Shown: piece by piece, positions 15,749-24,248 of the stretch | Layout: each line of letters begins with the position of its first letter | How positions within the stretch are numbered: the stretch's first letter is position 1 | NCBI RefSeq assembly: GCF_000298195.1 | Contig: NZ_BAHC01000125.1 | Location: 62,001-126,000, forward strand | Reading direction: 5' to 3' | Source of the DNA: Gordonia rhizosphera NBRC 16068 | GTDB taxonomy: Bacteria > Actinomycetota > Actinomycetes > Mycobacteriales > Mycobacteriaceae | Length of the DNA stretch: 64,000 bases | Made by a program: the position numbers and the translations under genes | Notes under the pieces: generated by a model | What the model was told of the DNA's origin: nothing | What the model saw: only the letters and a program-made list of their open reading frames with translations | Database searches by the model: none

Positions 15749-18700
15749 TCAGCGCACGAGTCCGGCCAGTTGACGACAGGTCACCGTCAACGTCGTGACG
15801 TCGAACCGGTCGAGTGTGGACAGATGTTGCATCATCGTCGAGAACCGTTGCAGACGAGGTTTGTTCGTCGATGTCCAGTTCTCGATGCAGTCCTGCACGC
15901 CGCCCGCGGATGCCGCAACCTCATCACACACCTGTGCGGTGAGCTGAGCAAGAGTGCGGTAGAGGTCGTCTCGAAGAGCTAGACGGGCGAGGTTGTCCCA
16001 CCGGTCGGTGTGCGGCAACTCATCCACGGCCGCCAGCAGGCGGCTCACGCCAAGGATGTCGCCGAGCGCATGGTAGGCGGCTGCCACCCGCACGACGTCG
16101 GTCTCGGGGTCGAGCCGCTCGGCGATGTCGATGACGTCGAGCAGCGCGAAGGAATGCAGCAACGAAACAGCCGTCCACGCCGTGGAATCGTCGATGCCGT
16201 GGTGTCCGAGGAGCCGTGCCGCAGCCGTGACACGGCCGAGTTCATCACCGGTCAGAACGTCGGGCAGGGACTGTCTGAGGCTGTCGACCTGCTGCCGGTA
16301 GCGGCGTATCTCGGCACCGATGGCGACCGGCTGCGGCCGGGCCGTGAGCACCCGCCGTGCGGTGCGGTCGATCAGTTCGCGCGTGTCCAGGATGATCGAG
16401 TCCACCTCCGCGACCGGCAGAGGACTCTCCCACAGACGCTGCCACAGGGCGGGTAGGTCGTGGATCCCGATGGCGACCCGGTAGGCGCGCACCGCATCCT
16501 CGACCGTCGTCCCCAACTCGTGCTCGAGGCGATACGCGAAACCGATCCCGGCACCGTCGACCATCTCGTTGACCAGCATGGTGGCGATGATCTCGCGTCG
16601 TAGCGGATGCTCGACGATGGCATCGGCGAAGCACTCGACCAGGGCCGCCGGAAAGTACTCGAGGAGGTGATCCCGACACCACACCGAGTCCGGGAACGAT
16701 GACTCGAGCAGTCGCGCCTTGAGGTCGAGCTTTGTGTGTGCCAAGAGTGTCGCGAGCTCGGGCCCGCACAGGCCTTCCTCCTGAGCACGCAGGGAGTCGA
16801 ATTCGGCGGCGGTCGGCAGTGCGGCCAGTGCCCGGTCGAGCCCGGTCCTCGCCTCCAGATCCGCGACCATCTGTTCGTGGATAGTGACCATGCGGTGTGC
16901 GCGGGCACGGGCCAGTCCGAGAACGTGGTTCTGCCGACGGTTCTCGGCGAGGACGCGGTCGGCGACATCGTCGGTCATCGTCGACAGCAACGAGTTGCGT
17001 TCGGCGACGTCGATCCGGCAGGTGCGCACCAGGTCGTCGAGCAGTACCTTCAGGTTGACCTCGTGATCCGAGCAGTCCACGCCGGCGGAGTTGTCGATCG
17101 CGTCGGTGTTGAGCCGCCCACCGCGGCGGGCGAATTCGATGCGCGCACGTTGGGTCAAGCCGAGGTTGCCGCCTTCACCGATGACGCGCACCCGTAGCTC
17201 GCTCGCGTCGACCCGCACCGCGTCGTTGAACTTGTCCCCGGCATCGGCGTGGGTTTCGGCACTCGCCTTGACGTAGGTCCCGACTCCGCCGTTCCAGAGC
17301 AGGTCCACCGGAGCGCACAGAATGGCGCGGATCAGGTCGTTGGGCGACAACGACGTCACTTCGGCCCCCAGACCCAGCGCACCGCGGACCTGCGGGCTGA
17401 TCGGTATGCGTTTGGCCGAGCGCGACCACACCCCGCCACCGGCGCTCAGTGCCGAGCGGTCGTAGTCGTCCCAGGACGACCGGGGCTGCCGGAACAACCG
17501 GTCCCTGGCGTCATGTGCCCGTGCCGGATCCGGTGTGGGGTCGAGGAAGACGTGCCGATGATCAAAGGCGGCGATCAACTCGATGGTGTCGCTCAACAGC
17601 ATGCCGTTGCCGAACACGTCTCCGCTCATGTCGCCGATGCCCACGACGGTCACGGTGTCCCGCTCGGGATCGACATCCAGTTCGCCGAGGTGCCTCTTGA
17701 CCGACTCCCACGCCCCGCGGGCGGTGATGCCCATGGCCTTGTGGTCATAGCCCACCGATCCTCCCGACGCAAACGCGTCGCCCAGCCAGAAGCCGTAGGA
17801 GCGCGCGACATCGTTGGCGGTATCGGAGAATGCGGCGGTGCCCTTGTCCGCGGCGACCACCAGGTAGGGGTCGTCGGTGTCGTGCCGGACGACGCGATCC
17901 GGTGGGACAAGGTGCATTTCGCCGGCGGCGGTGGTCTCGCGGTTGTCGGTGATGTCGAGCAGACCACCGATGTACCCGCGGTAGCAGTCGCGTACGTGAT
18001 CGAGATCGTGTGCATTCTGCCGCACGACGAACCCACCCTTGGCGCCCACCGGTACGATCACCGAGTTCTTGACCGCCTGGGCCTTGACCAGGCCGAGGAT
18101 CTCGGTTCGGTAGTCAAACAGCCGATCCGAATGACGCAGCCCGCCTCGTGCCACGTGTCCGAAGCGGAGGTGCACACCCTCGAAGCCGGGTGCGTACACA
18201 TAGATCTCGAACTGCGGGACCGGCGCGGGGACGCGAGGCACGCCGCTCGGATCGATCTTGAACGACACGACGCCGCGATCGCGGAACCAGTTCGTGCGCA
18301 AGGTGGCATCTATCATCGCGCGAAAGCATCGCAGGATGCGGTCGTCGTCGAGTCCGCTGACTCGTTCGATGACCTCGTCGAGCGTCTCGGCGACAGACCG
18401 CAGCCGCAACTGTCGGTCGGCGAGATCCGGCTCGAAGCGCGCGCGGAACAGGTCGACGAGGAGCCTGGCGGCCTCGTGCTGCGCCACGAGGGTGTCGGCC
18501 ATGTCGTTCAGATCGAACACGCTGCCGATCTGTCGCGCGTATCTGGCATACGCGCGCAGGACGACGACCTCACGCCAGCGCAGTCCGGCGGCCACGGTCA
18601 GACGCGAGAAGCGATCGGATTCGGCGCGGCCGCGCCACGCGGCTCGGAATGCCTCGACCAGGTCGTCCCTTCGCCGCTCCTCGACCTCTCCGAGCAACCC

Positions 18701-20413
18701 GGTGAGATCGATGCCAAGATCGTGCACCCAGACGCACGTTCCGTCGGATCGGGTGAACATGGCCGGGTGTTCGTCGAGGACATCGGCGCCGAGGTGCTGC
18801 AGGGCGGGTAACAGCCGGCTCAGCGGCGCAGCGGTCGTCAGGTAGATCGTCGCGCGCATGGCCGGGGTGACGCCGGTCGAATAGAGACGCATGTCCACGT
18901 CGTCGATCGCCAGATCCATGATCCGCCGCAGATCCTCAACGACCTGATCGACCCGGTCGATGCCCGCACGCGCACGGTAGGTCTCGGGCGTTCCTGCGAG
19001 CATCCCATCGAGTTCTTCCGGCTTCCATCGGGATTCGGTCTTCGCGAGCGCTGCTTTGACGTGGTCGTCCCAGGTGCGAAGCAGACCGGTCAGTTCGCCG
19101 CGCAGCCGATCGAGGTGCTCCGGGGTCGGCACAGGGTTGCTCGTCGCATGCAGGTCAACGTGGACGACGGTGCGATCCGAGCGGATCCCGTAGACACCGG
19201 ATGTCACGACGGCACCACCGTGACCACGAGCAACTGATTCGACGAATGCATCGCGCTTGGTCGACGAGTACCGGGAGGTGGGCATCGTCACCAGATAGCT
19301 GGTGAGCCGGCCGTCCAGCGATGGCCGGACGTATACACCGACCTGGGTCGACCGCCCGTTGACCAGCGTGTCCGTGCTGATCGCCGCCATCAGCGAACCG
19401 TCGTCGGCCAGTAGTTCTTCGCGGGGCAGAGCGGTTGCGGTGTCGGTCACGATGCGCCCGGTGTGCGAGGTCGCCGAGCATCCGTGCGCGGCGAGTGCCG
19501 CGTCGAGATGTGCGGACAGCACCGGAATGTCGGCGATGTCCTGTGCGTGCGCGGCGACGGTCAGCGAGCCCACGAACTCGTGGATGAGCGTCTCGCCGGA
19601 TTCGGTTTTTTCCGGGACCGCGACCAGCAGTCCCGGCTGCCCACCCAGGACGATCGGACCGACGGTCCGACCGATTGTCGTGGACGTGACGGTCGGCAGC
19701 ATGCCGATGATCTCCGCCCCCAGGGACAGGACGGGGCGGTCTGTCCCCGCCCACCGCTTCCGATAACCACAGGGCGAGAAGTTACCTCCGGCAAGCCAAC
19801 CGAGCATGCCACCGTGTTCGGGGTCGTTGCGGGAGGCGACTTCGGCAAACGTCGATCCGATCCGCACGGAGACCGAGCCGACCGCCCGGGCCTCGGCAAC
19901 AGCCGACTCGACCGCGGATTGGATGACGAATGTGTCGGCCGAGGCGCCCGAGAGGAACTCCACCGATATCCACGCTTCCGGGACAACGGCACCGGTCACC
20001 TCCGCGTCTCCGTGCTGTGGGTCCCGGAACCCGAGCAGGACCCCGGAGGGATCACGCTCGACGTGCAGGACCGGGTGGATCACCCGCGCAGTCCGGCCAC
20101 CCGCCCGGTCGATCGCGGTGAGGACCGCGCTGACCAGATCGGGTAGGTCGTCGGTGATGATGTCCACACCGCGTTCGCCGATGTCGATCAGCTCCGCACC
20201 AGGGGGGCGGTTGAGGCCGCGGGTGATCTGCGCGGCAGCCCTGTCGAGGGCATCTGATGCGCCATCACGACCCTCCCCGGGCCCGTCCATCGGGCCCGGG
20301 GACTGGACGCGGTATGCCGCGGCCAGTGCGGCGGTGAGGTCGGACCGGTTCTGTCCGGCGATGCTCGTCGTGACGGCGCCGTCGGTGTCGTCGCTGATCT
20401 CAGGGGTTCTCAA
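15749..20413 (-). CDS. gdh: NAD-specific glutamate dehydrogenase, large 180-kDa type
   Basis: About 1,554 residues, close to the family size. It oxidises glutamate to 2-oxoglutarate and ammonium. The N-terminal half carries the ACT-like regulatory domains. The catalytic core contains GHVARGGLRHSDR, AKGGFVVRQNAHD (substrate lysine), VAADKGTAAFSDTAND, TVVGIGDMSGDVFGNG (nucleotide fold) and RVIGEGGNLGLTQRAR; a helical C-terminal domain follows. The TTG at 20413 is chosen because GGAG lies six bases upstream. The frame stays open further upstream, but there it consists of a repeat and antisense to proline dehydrogenase. Placement 68 bp after proline dehydrogenase makes the flow proline to glutamate to 2-oxoglutarate explicit. 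Confidence 0.92.
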   Translation of the reverse strand: MRTPEISDDTDGAVTTSIAGQNRSDLTAALAAAYRVQSPGPMDGPGEGRDGASDALDRAAAQITRGLNRPPGAELIDIGERGVDIITDDLPDLVSAVLTAIDRAGGRTARVIHPVLHVERDPSGVLLGFRDPQHGDAEVTGAVVPEAWISVEFLSGASADTFVIQSAVESAVAEARAVGSVSVRIGSTFAEVASRNDPEHGGMLGWLAGGNFSPCGYRKRWAGTDRPVLSLGAEIIGMLPTVTSTTIGRTVGPIVLGGQPGLLVAVPEKTESGETLIHEFVGSLTVAAHAQDIADIPVLSAHLDAALAAHGCSATSHTGRIVTDTATALPREELLADDGSLMAAISTDTLVNGRSTQVGVYVRPSLDGRLTSYLVTMPTSRYSSTKRDAFVESVARGHGGAVVTSGVYGIRSDRTVVHVDLHATSNPVPTPEHLDRLRGELTGLLRTWDDHVKAALAKTESRWKPEELDGMLAGTPETYRARAGIDRVDQVVEDLRRIMDLAIDDVDMRLYSTGVTPAMRATIYLTTAAPLSRLLPALQHLGADVLDEHPAMFTRSDGTCVWVHDLGIDLTGLLGEVEERRRDDLVEAFRAAWRGRAESDRFSRLTVAAGLRWREVVVLRAYARYARQIGSVFDLNDMADTLVAQHEAARLLVDLFRARFEPDLADRQLRLRSVAETLDEVIERVSGLDDDRILRCFRAMIDATLRTNWFRDRGVVSFKIDPSGVPRVPAPVPQFEIYVYAPGFEGVHLRFGHVARGGLRHSDRLFDYRTEILGLVKAQAVKNSVIVPVGAKGGFVVRQNAHDLDHVRDCYRGYIGGLLDITDNRETTAAGEMHLVPPDRVVRHDTDDPYLVVAADKGTAAFSDTANDVARSYGFWLGDAFASGGSVGYDHKAMGITARGAWESVKRHLGELDVDPERDTVTVVGIGDMSGDVFGNGMLLSDTIELIAAFDHRHVFLDPTPDPARAHDARDRLFRQPRSSWDDYDRSALSAGGGVWSRSAKRIPISPQVRGALGLGAEVTSLSPNDLIRAILCAPVDLLWNGGVGTYVKASAETHADAGDKFNDAVRVDASELRVRVIGEGGNLGLTQRARIEFARRGGRLNTDAIDNSAGVDCSDHEVNLKVLLDDLVRTCRIDVAERNSLLSTMTDDVADRVLAENRRQNHVLGLARARAHRMVTIHEQMVADLEARTGLDRALAALPTAAEFDSLRAQEEGLCGPELATLLAHTKLDLKARLLESSFPDSVWCRDHLLEYFPAALVECFADAIVEHPLRREIIATMLVNEMVDGAGIGFAYRLEHELGTTVEDAVRAYRVAIGIHDLPALWQRLWESPLPVAEVDSIILDTRELIDRTARRVLTARPQPVAIGAEIRRYRQQVDSLRQSLPDVLTGDELGRVTAAARLLGHHGIDDSTAWTAVSLLHSFALLDVIDIAERLDPETDVVRVAAAYHALGDILGVSRLLAAVDELPHTDRWDNLARLALRDDLYRTLAQLTAQVCDEVAASAGGVQDCIENWTSTNKPRLQRFSTMMQHLSTLDRFDVTTLTVTCRQLAGLVR

Positions 20414-20426
20414 CGTGGTCTCCGCC

Positions 20427-20468
20427 GTGGGTGGTGATGTGGTGGGTGGTGATGTGGTGGGTGGTGAT
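20427..20468. repeat. 15-bp tandem repeat between PRODH and gdh
   Basis: The unit GTGGTGGGTGGTGAT occurs at 20439-20453 and 20454-20468, with a 12-base partial copy at 20427-20438. It fills the 68-bp gap between the proline dehydrogenase stop and the gdh start and would encode a Ser-Pro-Pro-Thr-Thr repeat in the gdh frame. Copy number is likely to vary between strains. Confidence 0.85.
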
Positions 20469-20481
20469 GGCGTGGTGATGA

Positions 20482-21393
20482 TCAGTCGCTGATGACCGAC
20501 CGCAGGAAGAGCATCAGATTCGCCGGCCGCTCGGCCATGCGGCGCATCAGGTACGGGTACCACTGGCTGCCGAACGGAACATAGATCCGCACCCGGTATC
20601 CGTCGGCCGCCAGCTGCTCCTGCAGTTCCCGACGCACCCCGTAGAGCATCTGGAACTCGAAGTCGCGCTTGTCGATTCCGAGGCGCTCGGCGGCCGCCTT
20701 CACGATGTCGATGCAGGTGTCGTCGTGGGTTCCGAATGCCGGGTCGGGCAGGTTCTTCAGGGCCCATTCGGAGAGATAGTGGTATTCCGCGGTCACCTCG
20801 GCCGGGTCGACGATCGCCTTGTCGATCGTCTCCAGGAAGGCGCCCTTGACCAGCCGGATACGCGGCTTGATGTCGGTGAAGGAAGCCAGGTCGTCGGGAG
20901 TCCGGCGCATCGCTGCCTGGATCGCGACACGCGTATTCGGATGGCCCGGCAACAGCGAGCGGTATGCCTCGAGCGTCTGCGGTCCGACGGAGCTGTGCTC
21001 CATGTCGACCTCGACGGTGATCCCGGCCTCCGCGCCGACGTCGAGCAGTTGCTTCAAGTGGCCCTCACAGACGATCGGGTCGAGCCCGATACCGAGCTGG
21101 GACAGCTTGACCGACACCGTTGAACCCGGGGACTGGGTGGCCAGTGCATGGATGGTGTCGACATAGGCCGCGGTCGCCGCCGCCGACTCACTGAGGTCGC
21201 TGACGGTTTCGCCCAGCAGATCCAGACTGACGTCGATGCCCTTGGCGTTGAGTTCACGGGTCGCGGCAACGGCCTCGTCGAGGGTGGTGCCGGCGACGTA
21301 CCGGGCAACCAACGGCTTGGTCAGCCTGTTACGGCTGATCGTCCGCTCGAGACGCTTGCTGTCCGCGGCGAGGAGGAGGGTCTTCTTGATCAT
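20482..21393 (-). CDS. prodh: Proline dehydrogenase
   Basis: A 303-residue monofunctional FAD proline dehydrogenase oxidising proline to P5C. The TIM-barrel motifs are present: VSLDLLGETVSD, VSVKLSQLGIGLD, VEVDMEHSS, RIRLVKGAFLE, and the C-terminal signature PYLMRRMAERPANL whose arginines hold the proline carboxylate. It begins MIKKTLLLAADSKRLER with AAGGAAC upstream. It is the third gene of a minus-strand run after the Rieske oxygenase and reductase, with gaps of about 38 bp. This link strongly suggests that the Rieske system feeds it proline. Confidence 0.93.
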   Translation of the reverse strand: MIKKTLLLAADSKRLERTISRNRLTKPLVARYVAGTTLDEAVAATRELNAKGIDVSLDLLGETVSDLSESAAATAAYVDTIHALATQSPGSTVSVKLSQLGIGLDPIVCEGHLKQLLDVGAEAGITVEVDMEHSSVGPQTLEAYRSLLPGHPNTRVAIQAAMRRTPDDLASFTDIKPRIRLVKGAFLETIDKAIVDPAEVTAEYHYLSEWALKNLPDPAFGTHDDTCIDIVKAAAERLGIDKRDFEFQMLYGVRRELQEQLAADGYRVRIYVPFGSQWYPYLMRRMAERPANLMLFLRSVISD

Positions 21394-21431
21394 GGTGTTC
21401 CTTCGGTTCAGATTGGTTTGTGTTTGAGTTG

Positions 21432-22601
21432 TTACAGGTCGATGGCCAGGTCGCCCAGGGGTTTCGAGCAGCAGACCAGGATCTTGTTGCGCGCGATCTC
21501 CTTCGGACGGATACCGCCGTTGTGCTGCATGTCGACCTCGCCGCTGAGCAACGTTGTCTTGCACGTGCCGCACATCCCCTGGCCGCATGACGACGGCATC
21601 CGCACACCTGCCGCCAGCGCTGCGTCGAGCACGGTCTCGTCCTCGCCGCAGCGGATCGTCTGGCCGCTGGAAGCGAGTTCAACGGTGTAGGTGGTCACCG
21701 ATGCGTCGTCGTCGGCGGCGGCCGCGGTGTCGTCCGGTGTCAGCGACTCGACAACCGTACGATCGGCCACGGGCAGGGTGTCGAACGAGAAACTCTCCTC
21801 GTGATACCGGCGCATGTCGAACCCGAGGTCGTCGAGGATCCGCCGGGCCGCGGACATATAAGCCGCAGGGCCGCAGGTGAAGGCGACGCGTTCGGCGAAG
21901 TCGGGTGCCATCGTCTCCAACATCGCGGCCGTCAGCCGGCCCCGCAGTCCCGTCCAGCGCTCGGCGGGATAGTCGCTCTCGCACACATGGACAACACGGA
22001 GACTCGGCATCACCGCGGCCATCGCGTCGAGTTCCCGGCGGAACAGGATGTCGGCGGGGGTGCGCGAGCTGTGGATGAACACGATGTCGGCGTCCGAGCC
22101 CAGATCGAACAGGGTGCGGGTCATCGACATCACCGGGGTGATCCCACTGCCCGCGGACAGGAACAGGTATTTGGCTGCGGACTCTTCGGGCAGGGTGAAC
22201 GTCCCCAGCGGGGCCTGAACAGAGACCTCAGCGCCGGGAACCATGTTGTCGTGCAACCAGTTCGACACCTGACCACCGACCACACGCTTCACGGTGATGC
22301 CCAGTAGGTGTGGGCGGCTCGGGGGCGACGAGATCGTGTAGCACCTGCTGACCGTCGTACCGTCGATGTTCAGCTGCAGGGTGACGAATTGCCCCGGTTC
22401 GAAGTGGAAGGTTCGGCCGACAGGCGGTTCGAAGAAGAACGACTTCACGTCGTGGGTGATCTCCTGAACCGTCCGGCAGACCAGGCGCACCTCGTCGTCG
22501 TCTCCCCAGAGGTCGGTGGTGACATCGAGACTCGGCGTCGAGATCGGGCGGATGGGTGGAACGGCGAGCGAGCGCGCCGCATACTGAGTCGCCGTCGTCA
22601 T
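21432..22601 (-). CDS. Rieske oxygenase reductase (FAD / 2Fe-2S), GbcB-like
   Basis: A 389-residue flavoprotein passing electrons from NAD(P)H to the Rieske partner. Domain order is FAD-binding (SRCYTISSPPSRPHLLGITV, residues ~85-105), NAD-binding (LFLSAGSGITPVMSM and VAFTCGPAAYM) and a C-terminal plant-type ferredoxin with the cluster cysteines in SSCGQGMCGTCKTTLLSGEV and a final Cys in KILVCCSKP. This order matches the reductase of glycine-betaine and stachydrine demethylases (GbcB type). The start at 22601 lies 37 bp after the oxygenase stop. It is co-transcribed with the oxygenase. Confidence 0.9.
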   Translation of the reverse strand: MTTATQYAARSLAVPPIRPISTPSLDVTTDLWGDDDEVRLVCRTVQEITHDVKSFFFEPPVGRTFHFEPGQFVTLQLNIDGTTVSRCYTISSPPSRPHLLGITVKRVVGGQVSNWLHDNMVPGAEVSVQAPLGTFTLPEESAAKYLFLSAGSGITPVMSMTRTLFDLGSDADIVFIHSSRTPADILFRRELDAMAAVMPSLRVVHVCESDYPAERWTGLRGRLTAAMLETMAPDFAERVAFTCGPAAYMSAARRILDDLGFDMRRYHEESFSFDTLPVADRTVVESLTPDDTAAAADDDASVTTYTVELASSGQTIRCGEDETVLDAALAAGVRMPSSCGQGMCGTCKTTLLSGEVDMQHNGGIRPKEIARNKILVCCSKPLGDLAIDL

Positions 22602-22638
22602 GGCGAGACCTTTCGAAGATGAAACGGGTTGGCGGGAG

Positions 22639-23904
22639 TCAGGACTCGAAATGAGCGCGGAGACGCTGGATGTACCAGTTGACGAAGGCCTCGACATCTC
22701 CCTCGACCATGGAGTACGGGCCGGGTATGTAGCCCGGATCGGACACGCCCTTCTGCGCTCCCGCAACCAGGTCGCGGTCTTGGAGGTTCGTCGCGTTCCA
22801 CACCGACGTCAGGTTCTCGAGGTTGTAGTCGACCCCTTCCCGGGCGTCCTCGTGCACCAGCCAGGTGGTTCGGACGAGACTGCGTCCAGGGGCGAGGGGA
22901 AGGACACGGAACACCACGGCGTGATCGCTCAGCAGGTGGAACCAGGAGTTCGGCTGCATGTGGATCGACAGGTCGCCGAACCGCGCGTCGGGGATGTTGC
23001 CCATCAGCTTGTGGCACACCGGCTCACCGTTCGGGCCGAATGACGAGCCGGATCCGTCGAGCGGTAGGTGCGAGACCTGGAATCCGGTTACCCGCGTGTC
23101 GAGTTCCCGTCGTTCATCGCGAGGGAAGTTGCTGCGCGAACATGCCTTGGTCAGGTGTTCCTGTGCTGTCTGGTACCGCTCGAAGACGGGTCGCATCCGC
23201 GGGGTGATGTCGTTGGCGGAGTATCCGAACAGCGGGAAGTACGCCGTGATGAGCTCGGGATGCGCGCCGTCGCAATGCTGGCACTCCCGGTTGTTCTCCA
23301 TCACGAGCTTCCAGTTGCCCTCCTCGATCAGGTCGGACTGATGGGCGACCTTCGTATGGACCAGATCGAATGGGGCGATATAGGGCTCGAGGACGGCCGC
23401 CACCTCGTCGAAGTCGGGCGGGGTCTCGTCGGCGAGACAGACGAAGATCAATCCGGCGACGCTGCGCACATGCACCGGGCGTAGGCCCAGTGCCGACCGG
23501 TCGAACCCGGGCGGCTGCGACTCGGCGTATACCAGCGTGCCGTCGACGCGATAGGTCCACTGATGGTAGGGGCACACCAGATTGCCCACCGAACCGCATC
23601 CGTTCTCCAGGAGGCGGGAACCGCGATGCCGGCACACGTTACGGAAGGCACGTACCTGCTCATCGTCGTCGCGGACGATGATCACCGAATACGGGCCGAT
23701 GTCGATGGTCACGTAGTCACCCGGGTCGGGAATCTCCGCCTCGGTTGCGCTGAACAGCCAGTGCTTGGCGAACACGGCGGCGAGATCGAGGTCGAAGACC
23801 TCCTGACTCGTATAGAACTCCGCCTCCAGGCTGTAGCCGACCGCACGACGGTCGATGAGTGCTTCGACGTCGCCCGCGGGCGACAGGGTGTCCAGGTTAT
23901 TCAT
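22639..23904 (-). CDS. Rieske non-heme oxygenase, betaine demethylase type (GbcA/Stc2-like)
   Basis: A 421-residue Rieske oxygenase alpha subunit. The Rieske cluster ligands are CRHRGSRLL and CPYHQWTY; the mononuclear iron region reads ENNRECQHCDGAHPEL, which is typical of glycine betaine and stachydrine (proline betaine) monooxygenases rather than aromatic dioxygenases. These remove one N-methyl group from a quaternary amine as formaldehyde. The adjacent PRODH and the epimerase across the divergent promoter argue for proline betaine over glycine betaine; this is inference. First gene of the minus-strand run, with GGAG before the ATG. Confidence 0.9.
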   Translation of the reverse strand: MNNLDTLSPAGDVEALIDRRAVGYSLEAEFYTSQEVFDLDLAAVFAKHWLFSATEAEIPDPGDYVTIDIGPYSVIIVRDDDEQVRAFRNVCRHRGSRLLENGCGSVGNLVCPYHQWTYRVDGTLVYAESQPPGFDRSALGLRPVHVRSVAGLIFVCLADETPPDFDEVAAVLEPYIAPFDLVHTKVAHQSDLIEEGNWKLVMENNRECQHCDGAHPELITAYFPLFGYSANDITPRMRPVFERYQTAQEHLTKACSRSNFPRDERRELDTRVTGFQVSHLPLDGSGSSFGPNGEPVCHKLMGNIPDARFGDLSIHMQPNSWFHLLSDHAVVFRVLPLAPGRSLVRTTWLVHEDAREGVDYNLENLTSVWNATNLQDRDLVAGAQKGVSDPGYIPGPYSMVEGDVEAFVNWYIQRLRAHFES

Positions 23905-23970
23905 GGCAACTCCGGGAAAAGGCGGGCTCCTGGCTCGTGGCCTTGCCCGGTTTCATCCGGGACATTTGTG

Positions 23971-23985
23971 CCGTATTACGAAACA
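23971..23985 (-). promoter_or_regulatory. Operator copy A, Rieske-operon side
   Basis: CCGTATTACGAAACA lies 67 bp upstream of the Rieske oxygenase start. Its exact reverse complement sits near the BCCT start. The GTATTACGAAAC core resembles IclR-family half-sites (TTTCG--). A second, partial copy, GTACGAAACAATG, follows at 23994-24006. Confidence 0.6.
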
Positions 23986-24201
23986 TGAGCGATGTACGAA
24001 ACAATGATCGCCTGGGAGGGACCTCGTGTCAACCCCGGCGTATGACCGTCGGGCAACCTTCCCCCAGTAGCCGCGCTTCGGGCAAAGACCCAGCTAACAC
24101 CGCACCAGACCGCTCGAGAGTCGACACATACACAAATTGATATCGCATCTGAAACATCGAATTTACGTGCGATTTTGGCCTTGACATCACCGCATCAACA
24201 T

Positions 24202-24216
24202 TGTTTCGTAATACGG
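24202..24216 (+). promoter_or_regulatory. Operator copy B, BCCT side
   Basis: TGTTTCGTAATACGG is the perfect 15-base reverse complement of copy A and lies 33 bp before the BCCT start codon. Equal elements in mirror-image positions predict one regulator for uptake and demethylation. Confidence 0.6.
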
Positions 24217-24248
24217 GTTAGTTCCTCAATACAGAACGGAGGTTCGTT

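Larger units (their letters stand above)
23905..24248. other. Divergent control region, Rieske operon / BCCT
   Basis: This 344-bp region has no gene. It carries two copies of a 15-bp element in opposite orientation (23971-23985 and 24202-24216) and a third partial copy at 23994-24006. A TTGACA at 24181-24186 could be a -35 box for the BCCT gene. The middle part (about 24040-24170) shows no clear structure. Confidence 0.7.

Noticed and set aside
20427-20468. CRISPR-like repeat
   Set aside because: Direct 15-bp tandem units without spacers and no cas genes; it is a simple repeat.
20414-20767. Longer N-terminus for glutamate dehydrogenase
   Set aside because: The upstream frame overlaps proline dehydrogenase and a repeat and has no good start; TTG 20413 has a ribosome site and gives a length near that of the family.
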